A stretch of DNA of 10,000 bases from Anaerolinea sp. (GTDB lineage Bacteria > Chloroflexota > Anaerolineae > Anaerolineales > Anaerolineaceae), in assembly GCA_020216845.1 (NCBI GenBank), contig JAIWNK010000047.1:1-10000 (forward strand). Direction: 5' to 3'. The translations under genes and the position numbers were made by a program. Numbering within the stretch: position 1 is the stretch's first letter; each line of letters opens with the position of its first letter. The notes beneath the pieces were generated by a model, which did no database searches, was not told the origin of the DNA, and saw only the letters and a program-made list of their open reading frames with translations. Below, piece by piece: positions 1 through 6,477 of the stretch.

Positions 1-1809
1 TTTGCCAGCCTGGACGACCCTCACCTGGCGATTGTGCGCCTGAAGGTGACGCCGGAGAATGGCGAAACAGAAATTGAATTGCACGCCGGGCTGAATGGCG
101 AAGCCGATAACGAGGGCCTCAAGCACTGGCATTGGGTCACGCAGCAGCAACAGCAACAAAGCAGCGTGCTGACATTGCGCACGCGCACCAACAAGCTGGA
201 GGTGAGCATGGGCATGCACCTGCACCTGCATTCACCCGGCCCCTACGCCCATCAGGCCTGGGATGTGCGCAATCATCCCACGTTGGTAGGGCGCGCCGCG
301 CTCAAGCCCGGCCAAACCCTGACCGCCGAAAAGGTTGTCACCATCGCCACGCAACGCGAAACGCCCGACCCGCACGCCCTGGTGCTGAGCAAGCTCAACG
401 CCCTGGCACGTCCCGCCTGGCCGATGCTGTGGCAAGCGCAGCGCACCGCCTGGGAAAAAACCTGGCAGCAATGCGATGTGCACATCGAAGGGGACGACGA
501 AGCGCAACTGGCCATTCGCTTCAACCTGTTTCAATTGCTCATCGCCGCCCCGGCCAACGATGAACGCGTCAGCATTGGCGCCAAAACGCTCAGCGGCTAT
601 GGCTATCGCGGCCACGTCTTTTGGGATACGGAAATCTTCATGCTGCCCTTCTTCACCTGCACCCGGCCTGAGCTGGCGCGCAACCTGCTCAGCTACCGCT
701 ATCACAGCCTGCCCGGGGCAAGGCGCAAGGCCAACGCCAACGGCTGGCGCGGCGCCCAATATCCCTGGGAAAGCGCCGCAACCGGCGACGAAGTCACCCC
801 CACCTGGGTGCCACACTTCAATGACCCCAAACAAATGGTGCGCATCTGGACCGGCGACATTGAAATTCACATCTCTGCCGATGTGGCCTATGCCATTTGG
901 CAATATGTGCGCATCAGCAACGATCAGCGCTTCTTGCTCGAGCGCGGTGCCGAAATCATCCTTGAGACGGCGCGCTTTTGGGCCGAACGCGCTGAGTGGA
1001 ACGAAACCCACCAACGCTACGAATATCGCGATGTGATTGGGCCGGACGAATATCACGATCACGTAGACAACAACGCCTACACCAATTACCTGGCCCGTTG
1101 GAACCTGAACCTGGGCCTGCAACTTGCCAACTGGCTGGAGCAGGAACACCCGCACGAAGGGCAAGCCCTGTTGCAACGCCTGGCGCTGACCAAAGACGAA
1201 CGTCAGCACTGGCAAAAAGTGGCCGAGGCGCTCTATTGCCCGCTGAACCCTGAAACCCGCCTGGTGGAGCAGTTCGCCGGCTACTTTGAACGCTGCGAGG
1301 TAGACCTGGCGGCACTGGAGCCGCGCACCCGCTCGGTGCAGGCGCTGCTCGGCATTGAGGGCGCCAACGAAACACAGGTGCTCAAGCAACCCGATGTGCT
1401 GATGCTGATGTACCTGCTGCCCGAGCTCTTTGATGAAGAAACCCGCCGCGCCAACTATGCCTACTACACCCCGCGCACCGATCACACCTATGGCTCGTCG
1501 CTTGGCCCCGCCATTCAGGCCATTCTCGCCTGCCGCATGGGCAGCATGGAAGAAGCCTGGGAGCACTTTCAGCGCGCCGCCCGCGCCGACCTGCACGATG
1601 TGCGCGGCAACGCCGGCGATGGCATTCACGGCGCCTCGGCAGGCGGGCTGTGGCAGGCGGTGGTGTTTGGCTTTGGCGGCCTGCACCTGACCGAAGCCGG
1701 TTGGGCGGCCACGCCGCGCCTGCCCAAACACTGGCAACGCCTGCGCTTCACCGTGCAATGGCACGGTCAGCCGCACACCTTTGACCTGACCCCCGACGGT
1801 GCATCATGA
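1..1809 (+). CDS. GH65 family disaccharide phosphorylase (maltose/kojibiose/trehalose phosphorylase type), 5'-truncated by window edge
   Basis: Inverting phosphorolysis of an alpha-glucoside disaccharide to beta-glucose 1-phosphate plus a sugar, in the cytoplasm. The frame is open from base 1, so the gene begins outside the window; 602 residues are visible against roughly 750-790 for the family, so about 150-180 N-terminal residues are missing. Seen in order: FWDTE at 619-633; a PWES motif at 763-774 within the GA-x-YPWESA block; the [16 protein letters not shown] block with the presumed catalytic general-acid Glu at 1048-1050; and the phosphate-site-like HGASAGG at 1627-1647. A run of six Gln codons (142-159) is an oddity of the N-terminal beta-sandwich region. 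The stop overlaps the start of a beta-phosphoglucomutase gene, the usual partner of GH65 phosphorylases. Family assignment is firm. The substrate (maltose, kojibiose, nigerose or trehalose) cannot be read from the sequence by eye. Confidence 0.93.
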   Translation, partial: FASLDDPHLAIVRLKVTPENGETEIELHAGLNGEADNEGLKHWHWVTQQQQQQSSVLTLRTRTNKLEVSMGMHLHLHSPGPYAHQAWDVRNHPTLVGRAALKPGQTLTAEKVVTIATQRETPDPHALVLSKLNALARPAWPMLWQAQRTAWEKTWQQCDVHIEGDDEAQLAIRFNLFQLLIAAPANDERVSIGAKTLSGYGYRGHVFWDTEIFMLPFFTCTRPELARNLLSYRYHSLPGARRKANANGWRGAQYPWESAATGDEVTPTWVPHFNDPKQMVRIWTGDIEIHISADVAYAIWQYVRISNDQRFLLERGAEIILETARFWAERAEWNETHQRYEYRDVIGPDEYHDHVDNNAYTNYLARWNLNLGLQLANWLEQEHPHEGQALLQRLALTKDERQHWQKVAEALYCPLNPETRLVEQFAGYFERCEVDLAALEPRTRSVQALLGIEGANETQVLKQPDVLMLMYLLPELFDEETRRANYAYYTPRTDHTYGSSLGPAIQAILACRMGSMEEAWEHFQRAARADLHDVRGNAGDGIHGASAGGLWQAVVFGFGGLHLTEAGWAATPRLPKHWQRLRFTVQWHGQPHTFDLTPDGAS

Positions 1810-2450
1810 TTCGAGCCTTTTTGTTTGACCTGGATGGGGTGTTGACCGACACCTCAGAATTTCACTATCAGGCCTGGAAGCGCCTGGCCGAAGAACTGGG
1901 CCTTTCCTTCAGCCGTGAGGACAACGAGGCGCTACGCGGCGTCTCACGCCGCCAATCGCTGGCGCTGCTGCTCAAGGGCCGTCCGGTGAGCGAGGCCGAG
2001 GCCGAGCAGATGATGGAGCGCAAGAACCGCTATTACCTCGAACAGGTGCGGCAAATGCAACCCGGCGACCTGTTGCCCGGCGCGGCTGACTTGCTCGGCG
2101 AGCTGCGCAGCGCCAACCTGCGCACGGCCATCGTCTCCTCCAGCAAAAACGCCCCGCTGGTCGTCGAACGGTTGGGCATTGCCGAACTGGTGGATTGGAT
2201 TGTGGATGGCAACGCCCCGGCGCGCAGCAAGCCCGCCCCTGACCTGTTCTTGCTGGCCGCCGAGAAGCTGCACCTGCCGCCAAACGCCTGCGTCGTCGTC
2301 GAAGATGCTGCCGCCGGCATTGAGGCAGCGCACGCCGCCGGAATGCGCGCCATCGGCCTCGGCCCGCACGAACGCGTCGGCGCCGCCGACCTGGTGCTGC
2401 CCAATCTGCACGGCGTGCACCTCAACACACTGCTGGAGCAATTGCGCTAA
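1806..2450 (+). CDS. pgmB: beta-phosphoglucomutase (HAD superfamily, subclass I)
   Basis: Converts beta-glucose 1-phosphate from the upstream phosphorylase to glucose 6-phosphate for glycolysis; cytoplasmic. The 214 residues match the usual length. HAD motif [11 protein letters not shown] gives nucleophile Asp8 and acid/base Asp10. His20 and the GVSR loop (residues 45-48) match beta-PGM-specific cap features. Motif II lies at Ser111-Ser113 (SSSKN), motif III is Lys142 in SKPAPD, and motif IV is Glu166-Asp167 in [13 protein letters not shown]. The cap signature [18 protein letters not shown] and LRGVSR point to beta-PGM rather than a general phosphoglycolate phosphatase. The ATG overlaps the GH65 stop as ATGA, so translation is probably coupled; no strong ribosome binding site is needed or seen. 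The gene is followed within 12 bp by a hairpin terminator, so it closes this operon. Confidence 0.93.
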   Translation: MIRAFLFDLDGVLTDTSEFHYQAWKRLAEELGLSFSREDNEALRGVSRRQSLALLLKGRPVSEAEAEQMMERKNRYYLEQVRQMQPGDLLPGAADLLGELRSANLRTAIVSSSKNAPLVVERLGIAELVDWIVDGNAPARSKPAPDLFLLAAEKLHLPPNACVVVEDAAAGIEAAHAAGMRAIGLGPHERVGAADLVLPNLHGVHLNTLLEQLR

Positions 2451-2461
2451 GGTTACACACA

Positions 2462-2509
2462 CAGGGCATGGCTGGAGCTGACACGCCCGCCATGCCCTGG
2501 ATCGTTTTT
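2462..2509 (+). terminator. Rho-independent terminator after pgmB
   Basis: A perfect 11-bp inverted repeat (CAGGGCATGGC at 2462-2472 with GCCATGCCCTG at 2489-2499) encloses a 16-nt loop. A T5 tract at 2505-2509 follows. It sits 11 bp after the pgmB stop, as expected for the end of the sugar operon. The tract begins 5 nt past the stem and is short, so termination may be incomplete. Confidence 0.75.
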
Positions 2510-2672
2510 GTGCCGAAGCGAGAAAACGGGGGGAATTTTGGCTTGACGTTCCATTGATTATGCAACCCTTTTTCTGTAAATTCGATCAAGTTATCACAAT
2601 GGATTTTTAAGGTTCAAAAGGTTTGCTCAAATCCCAAGTTTGTGAAAACCGTGCAGGATAGAGCGAATCTGC

Positions 2673-2701
2673 TTACCAGGCAGGTGCGATTGGTGTAAAA
2701 T
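2673..2701 (+). promoter_or_regulatory. Candidate sigma-70-type promoter for the darG-darT cassette
   Basis: TTACCA (2673-2678, 4/6 to consensus), a 17-bp spacer, then TAAAAT (2696-2701, 5/6). Transcription would begin near 2708, leaving a leader of about 38 nt before the darG ATG. The rest of 2510-2670 is AT-rich and shows no gene. A TTGACG at 2543-2548 has no -10 at proper spacing. Moderate support only. Confidence 0.45.
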
Positions 2702-2735
2702 TGATTCGTACGGAAAAACTGCCCTGCCTGCCAGG
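2677..2735. promoter_or_regulatory. Inverted repeats around the darG promoter and leader (possible operator)
   Basis: CAGGCAGG (2677-2684) is the exact reverse complement of CCTGCCTG (2723-2730), 38 bp apart, bracketing the predicted -10 and start site. The right arm also forms a short palindrome CCTG-C-CAGG (2727-2735) that runs into the Shine-Dalgarno AGGAG. This could be a DNA operator for autoregulation, or a structure affecting translation. It is short enough to be chance. Confidence 0.3.
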
Positions 2736-2745
2736 AGTGAAAGCC

Positions 2746-3669
2746 ATGATTTTATACGTGCAAGGCAACTTGTTTCAATCGCCTGCTCAAACGTTAGTAA
2801 ACACTGTCAACACAGTTGGTGTAATGGGCAAAGGCGTAGCACTGGAATTCAAACGATTGTTCCCAGAAATGTATACCGAATACCGCGCCCTATGCGAAAG
2901 CGGGCAGTTTAAGATTGGACAGCTATGGCTCTACAAGAGTCCACAAAAATGGGTGCTAAACTTTCCCACCAAAGAACATTGGCGCGCCCCCTCAAAATTG
3001 GAATATGTGGAAGCAGGGCTAAAGAAGTTTGTTCAAGTGTATAGCGATTTAGGCATCCACAGCATTGCCTTCCCGCCCCTAGGTTGCGGCAATGGACAAC
3101 TGGATTTTACAACGCAAGTCCGCCCATTGATGGAGCACTACCTTAAAAACTTACCAATTGATGTTTTTATCTACCCCGATCACAAGAAAACGTTTGTTGA
3201 ACACCTTAACATTGAAGCAATGGAGGCCTGGTTACGCTCTGAGCCATTCAGTCTACCATTTCGCGAAGTTTGGCAAGATTTATGTACTATCCTTGCACAA
3301 ACCAGTAATTATCAGACTCTTGAAGGCGAATCATTTACAGTGCATATGGACAAAGACAAACTTGCTCTCGAAATACAAACAGCCAAAGAGGTAATTCGAT
3401 TGCATCAAGAAACTCTGCTTGGCTTCTGGCAACAATTACGAGCGCATGGCTTTTCGATGAATTATATAGCACCAGGGTTGGACCGAGAGTTGGTATATCT
3501 GATTCCCATTTTCAGCCAACTGCCCTATGTTCAAATGGTGCGTGTTGCTGAGGATCATAAAAATCTGCAAAAACAGGCTACAATTGGTTTGCAAATTGTT
3601 CCGACAGCGCAACGTTCCACGTCAGACAAACGGAATCCTCTGCAACTTTCGCTTTTTCAATCGAGTTAA
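2746..3669 (+). CDS. darG: DarG-type macrodomain antitoxin (DNA ADP-ribosyl glycohydrolase)
   Basis: Expected to strip ADP-ribose from DNA bases modified by the DarT toxin encoded next, and probably to bind the toxin as well. The 307-residue protein starts at ATG 2746, with AGGAG at 2733-2737 eight nt upstream; a TTG 45 bp earlier in frame lacks such a site. Residues 1-155 are a macrodomain with DarG-specific blocks: GNLFQSPAQTLVNTVNTVGVMGKG (split: GNLF at 7-10, NTVNTVG at 19-25, MGKG at 27-30), NFPTKEHWRAPS at 72-83 and PPLGCGNGQLDF at 110-121. Lys76 in FPTK corresponds by position in the motif to the lysine reported as catalytic in Thermus DarG. Residues about 156-290 are a mostly helical C-terminal domain as in other DarG proteins. 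Residues 300-304 are QLSLF, identical to the beta sliding clamp-binding consensus. The base composition is AT-richer than both flanks, suggesting acquisition. Confidence 0.9.
   Translation: MILYVQGNLFQSPAQTLVNTVNTVGVMGKGVALEFKRLFPEMYTEYRALCESGQFKIGQLWLYKSPQKWVLNFPTKEHWRAPSKLEYVEAGLKKFVQVYSDLGIHSIAFPPLGCGNGQLDFTTQVRPLMEHYLKNLPIDVFIYPDHKKTFVEHLNIEAMEAWLRSEPFSLPFREVWQDLCTILAQTSNYQTLEGESFTVHMDKDKLALEIQTAKEVIRLHQETLLGFWQQLRAHGFSMNYIAPGLDRELVYLIPIFSQLPYVQMVRVAEDHKNLQKQATIGLQIVPTAQRSTSDKRNPLQLSLFQSS
3643..3657 (+). other. Encoded C-terminal QLSLF: sliding-clamp-binding pentapeptide in DarG
   Basis: Codons CAA CTT TCG CTT TTT encode residues 300-304 of 307, three residues from the C-terminus. The pentapeptide matches the bacterial beta-clamp-binding consensus QL(S/D)LF exactly. 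In polymerases and mismatch-repair proteins this motif typically lies in flexible tails, and here it follows a polar stretch (about 287-298) likely to be disordered. Clamp binding by DarG is an inference. Confidence 0.5.
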
Positions 3670-3671
3670 TC

Positions 3672-4667
3672 ATGGTATCTGAAGCTTTCCGCCAAGTTCT
3701 CCAATGCTTGGCGCAAGAACCCTGGGTGAAAAACACCGAACGCCGCTGGTGGCCTCAATTTGCATTCCATTACACCGATATTCGCAATGCAGTCAAAATT
3801 TTAAGTGAGGGCAAACTGTTGAGCCGGGCGCGCGCCGAGCAGCAGCAAAAAATTACCGTAAGCAGCGGCAGCGCTGAAGTATTGGCCGGAACAAATTTCA
3901 ACATTAAAGATTGTGTTCGACTGTATTTTCGTCCCAAAACACCCACACAATTTTATGCTGAGGGCGTTCATTCCCAAAAAACACTCTCCGAATCAAAATT
4001 TCCTGATGCACATTGCCCCGTGCCAATCTTTTTCTTGTTCGACCTGCCAAGCATTCTGGCATTGCCCCAAAGCAGCTTTTCAGACCGCACGTTGGCAGGG
4101 CAAAATTACCGCTTAATGAAAAATGCACAGGACTTAAAAAATTTACCCTGGCAACAAATTTATCATACGGAATGGATTGATTGGAACAATCCTGAAATGG
4201 CGCGAGAAATCATTGCGCACCGGAACGCGGAAATCATTGTCCCTGGAGAGTTGGACTTATCAGGACTAAAATTTATCTATTGTCGCTCTGAAGCCGAAAA
4301 AGACACTTTACTTGATCTCTTGCCAACGCAAACAAGACGAAAGTACCGAGACAAAATTGTTGCATCAAACCGAAGTGAATTATACTTCCGCAAGCGTACA
4401 TTTATTGAACGAGCAGCGCTGATGAATAGTAGCGTTTCGCTTTATTTCTCTGCTGACACCGAGGCACCTGGACCTTTCTGCTTAAGAGTGGAAATTGAGG
4501 AAAACCAAAGAACTTTCGTTCAAGAGAATCCACTGTTTCTGCTTGAGCCTCCCTACAATTACATCTTAAAGTTCCCCCAAATTTTGCACACCTACCGGCT
4601 ACGCGTCATGCTCAATAATTCTTTAGTTTATCAAAACACCTTTGTCAACTTTGACTTACCTTTTTAG
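3672..4667 (+). CDS. darT: DarT-type DNA ADP-ribosyltransferase toxin with C-terminal extension
   Basis: Predicted to transfer ADP-ribose from NAD+ to a base in single-stranded DNA, blocking replication of phage or host. Blocks along residues 31-230 line up with known DarT proteins: FHYTDIRNAVKILSEGKLLSR (His33, Thr35; NAD-binding start), CVRLYFRPKTPTQFY at 81-95 (matching VPFYFxPRSPMLY), SDRTLAG at 137-143, and HRNAEIIVPGELDL at 183-196, whose Glu187 (4230-4232) occupies the catalytic Glu position. At 331 residues it is well over the roughly 200-220 of classical DarT2 toxins. The excess is about 25 N-terminal residues plus a C-terminal segment (about 240-331) of probable beta structure that I do not recognise. 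The ATG lies 2 bp after the darG stop, so the genes are co-transcribed. The macrodomain partner favours thymidine as target (DarTG2 type), but the length and divergence leave the modified base open. Confidence 0.85.
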   Translation: MVSEAFRQVLQCLAQEPWVKNTERRWWPQFAFHYTDIRNAVKILSEGKLLSRARAEQQQKITVSSGSAEVLAGTNFNIKDCVRLYFRPKTPTQFYAEGVHSQKTLSESKFPDAHCPVPIFFLFDLPSILALPQSSFSDRTLAGQNYRLMKNAQDLKNLPWQQIYHTEWIDWNNPEMAREIIAHRNAEIIVPGELDLSGLKFIYCRSEAEKDTLLDLLPTQTRRKYRDKIVASNRSELYFRKRTFIERAALMNSSVSLYFSADTEAPGPFCLRVEIEENQRTFVQENPLFLLEPPYNYILKFPQILHTYRLRVMLNNSLVYQNTFVNFDLPF

Positions 4668-4719
4668 AAAGCCACCCCCGGATAGCATTGCAAAAATCCC
4701 CCCCTCCGGCAAAGCAAGC

Positions 4720-4748
4720 TTAACTTTTTCTATAAAGTATCCTATAAT
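4720..4748 (+). promoter_or_regulatory. Strong sigma-70-type promoter for the surface-protein operon
   Basis: TTAACT (4720-4725, 4/6), a 17-bp spacer, then TATAAT (4743-4748, 6/6). Transcription would start near 4755. The AT-rich promoter marks the boundary where composition returns to the GC-rich host pattern. A second TATAAA at 4731-4736 is an alternative -10 without a matching -35. Confidence 0.65.
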
Positions 4749-4757
4749 TGTATACAC

Positions 4758-4792
4758 AACCGGTTTCCTGCATCCCACGCGTCGCTGACGCG
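4758..4792 (+). promoter_or_regulatory. Leader palindrome and hairpin before the SGNH-like gene
   Basis: AACCGGTT (4758-4765) is an 8-bp palindrome just past the predicted start site, possibly an operator. CGCGTC (4778-4783) and GACGCG (4787-4792) form a 6-bp GC-rich hairpin with a 3-nt loop in the 5' leader, followed by a T-rich stretch lacking a clean U tract. This could be a weak attenuator or an mRNA-stabilising structure. The role is unknown. Confidence 0.3.
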
Positions 4793-4833
4793 GTTTGTTC
4801 CCGTCTTTCCCTGACCTTGCGGAGAACAAAAAA

Positions 4834-6477
4834 ATGAAACGGCATCTTTTGACCTGGTTCTTGCTCAGCGCGTTGCTTGGCGGCCTGCTCAGCGCTGCCG
4901 CCCCGCACCAACAGCTCCTTGACCCTTCCCCGCCTGCCACAACCGTCAAGCTCATTTTCATCCATCACTCCACCGGCGAAAACTGGCTGACCGATGGCTA
5001 TGGCGACCTGGGAAAAGCGCTCAACGACAACAACTACTTTGTCAGCGACACCAACTATGGCTGGGGCCCCAATTCCATCGGCGACCGCACCGACATCCCC
5101 AACTGGATCGAATGGTTCCGCAGCGACGACACCCCCCGCTACATGCAAGCCCTGTTCAACGAGAGCGAGCAACACGCCAATTACACCCGCACCCTGGCGG
5201 ACCCTGGCGGCGAGAATGAAATCATCCTCTTCAAGTCGTGCTTCCCCAACTCGGCCCTCACCGGCAACCCCAACGACCCGCCCGGCAGCTATGAAGATCT
5301 TTCGGTCAGCGGCGCCAAATACGTCTACAATCAAATTTTGTCTTACTTTGCCACACGGCCGGATAAGCTCTTCGTCGTCATCACCGCCCCGCCGCTCTCC
5401 GACCCGACCTATGCCGAGAATGCCCGTGCCTTCAACCTGTGGCTGGTCAGCGATTGGCTTGACGAAAACAAGTATCCGCTGAACAATGTTGCCGTGTTCG
5501 ATTTCTACAACGTCCTCACCGCACGGGATGCGCATCACCGCTTTCGGGATGGCTATATCGAACACGGTCGCAACATCAGCAACACGCTTGCTTATCCCTC
5601 CGGCGATGATCATCCTTCCCAAGCCGGCAGCCGCAAGGCGACCGAGGAATTCGTGCCGCTGCTGAACGTCTTCTATCACCGTTGGAAGGACAGCGAGGCC
5701 TCACAACCGCCGCAGCCCGCCTCGCCAACCGACACCGCCCAACCACCGCTGATTGCACCCGCCCCATCCGGCAGCGGCCTGTTGGATGACTTTGAGCAGA
5801 TGCCACAACCTGGCACAACCGGCTGGCAAGCCTTTTGGGATGAGTCAACCGCCACGCGGGCATCCTGTGCACGGGTCAACACACCGGTGCACACCGGCGC
5901 GCAGGCGCTGCAACTCGATTTTGACCTGGCGCCCAACGCCTGGACAACCTGCATGACCTGGTATGACACTCCCCAAGATTGGAGCAGCTTTGATGGGCTG
6001 ACGTTCTTCGTCAATGTCAGTGAGGAGAACGCCTTGCTGAATCTACAGCTCTATGTTGCCCTGCCCGATACGATCGCAACCTATCAGGCCACGTTTCCCG
6101 CAACGCAGGGCTGGCAATCGGTGCGCGTGCCCCTGAACAGCTTTGAGCGCGTGGCCTGGGAAGAGGACGGCGGAACGCCCCTGGAAAACGCCACGCAAGT
6201 GCAAGGCCTGGCCTTTGCTCTGGATAACAACAACGCCTCCACCCATCGCACAGGACAGGTCTGGATTGATGACCTGTCGCTTTTCAGCGGCCAAGCCCCG
6301 CAACTGCCTGCGCCAACGCAAGGCGGCGTGGAACAACCCCCGCAAACACCGCCCACCGAACAAGCCGCGCAACCCGAAAGCAGCGATGCCCCACGCTTGC
6401 CACGGTTGCCCTGCGCGGCCAGCCTGCTGCCGCTTTCGGCCCTGCTGTGGCTCAGCTTGTGGCGGGTGCGGCGATGA
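4834..6477 (+). CDS. Exported SGNH-hydrolase-like protein with carbohydrate-binding-like domain and C-terminal anchor tail
   Basis: The 547-residue protein starts at ATG 4834, with GGAG at 4821-4824 nine nt upstream; an in-frame TTG 39 bp earlier would spoil the signal peptide. Residues 1-23 are a signal peptide (MKRH, Leu-rich core, AAA end). Residues 38-285 form a possible SGNH-type domain: IFIHHSTGENW (Ser46 as candidate nucleophile), SDTNYGWGPNSIGDRTDI, FKSCFPNS (135-140) and SGDDHPSQAG (Asp259/His260 as candidate catalytic pair). I cannot name a substrate; esterase or deacetylase action on a polysaccharide is a guess. A Pro-rich linker (288-315) leads to a beta-sandwich domain (316-485: LLDDFE, GWQSVRVPLNSF, VWIDDLSLF) resembling CBM11/CIA30-like carbohydrate-binding modules. 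A second Pro/Gln-rich linker (488-520) precedes an LPC-hydrophobic-RVRR tail. The following lipoprotein gene overlaps by ATGA. Confidence 0.7.
   Translation: MKRHLLTWFLLSALLGGLLSAAAPHQQLLDPSPPATTVKLIFIHHSTGENWLTDGYGDLGKALNDNNYFVSDTNYGWGPNSIGDRTDIPNWIEWFRSDDTPRYMQALFNESEQHANYTRTLADPGGENEIILFKSCFPNSALTGNPNDPPGSYEDLSVSGAKYVYNQILSYFATRPDKLFVVITAPPLSDPTYAENARAFNLWLVSDWLDENKYPLNNVAVFDFYNVLTARDAHHRFRDGYIEHGRNISNTLAYPSGDDHPSQAGSRKATEEFVPLLNVFYHRWKDSEASQPPQPASPTDTAQPPLIAPAPSGSGLLDDFEQMPQPGTTGWQAFWDESTATRASCARVNTPVHTGAQALQLDFDLAPNAWTTCMTWYDTPQDWSSFDGLTFFVNVSEENALLNLQLYVALPDTIATYQATFPATQGWQSVRVPLNSFERVAWEEDGGTPLENATQVQGLAFALDNNNASTHRTGQVWIDDLSLFSGQAPQLPAPTQGGVEQPPQTPPTEQAAQPESSDAPRLPRLPCAASLLPLSALLWLSLWRVRR
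6394..6474 (+). other. Encoded C-terminal tripartite tail (LPC motif, hydrophobic helix, RVRR)
   Basis: Residues 521-547 of the SGNH-like protein are RLPRLPCAAS, then a Leu/Trp-rich hydrophobic stretch (about 530-543), then RVRR at the very end. This follows a long low-complexity linker. The short motif, single helix and basic end match the general architecture of C-terminal sorting or anchoring signals, but it is neither LPXTG nor a named PEP/GlyGly-CTERM motif. Confidence 0.45.

Noticed and set aside
34..36. GTG at 34 as the start of the GH65 gene
   Set aside because: The frame is open to base 1 and the visible part lacks the N-terminal domain, so the true start is upstream of the window.
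232..1776. Long open frame on the minus strand (514 codons) opposite the GH65 gene
   Set aside because: It arises from the GC-rich codon pattern of the GH65 gene; its translation is low-complexity with no recognisable domain, while the plus frame has clear GH65 motifs.
2543..2548. TTGACG as a -35 element upstream of darG
   Set aside because: No -10-like hexamer at 16-18 bp; TGTAAA at 2575-2580 is too far and TATGCA at 2559-2564 too close.
2701..2703. TTG at 2701 as the start of darG
   Set aside because: It overlaps the predicted -10 and has no Shine-Dalgarno. The ATG at 2746 has AGGAG at ideal spacing, and MILYVQGN matches the usual DarG N-terminus.
3672..4667. DarT1 (guanosine-modifying) identity for the toxin
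   Set aside because: DarT1 systems are paired with a NADAR-domain antitoxin, while the partner here is a macrodomain. Not excluded entirely, because the toxin is longer than typical DarT2.
4678..4709. CCGGA/TCCGG inverted repeat after darT as a terminator
   Set aside because: Only a 5-bp stem with a 22-nt loop and no following T tract on the plus strand.
4720..5679. Minus-strand open frame of 319 codons opposite the SGNH-like gene
   Set aside because: Shadow of a GC-rich gene; no signal, domain or ribosome site. The plus strand has a promoter, Shine-Dalgarno, signal peptide and domains.
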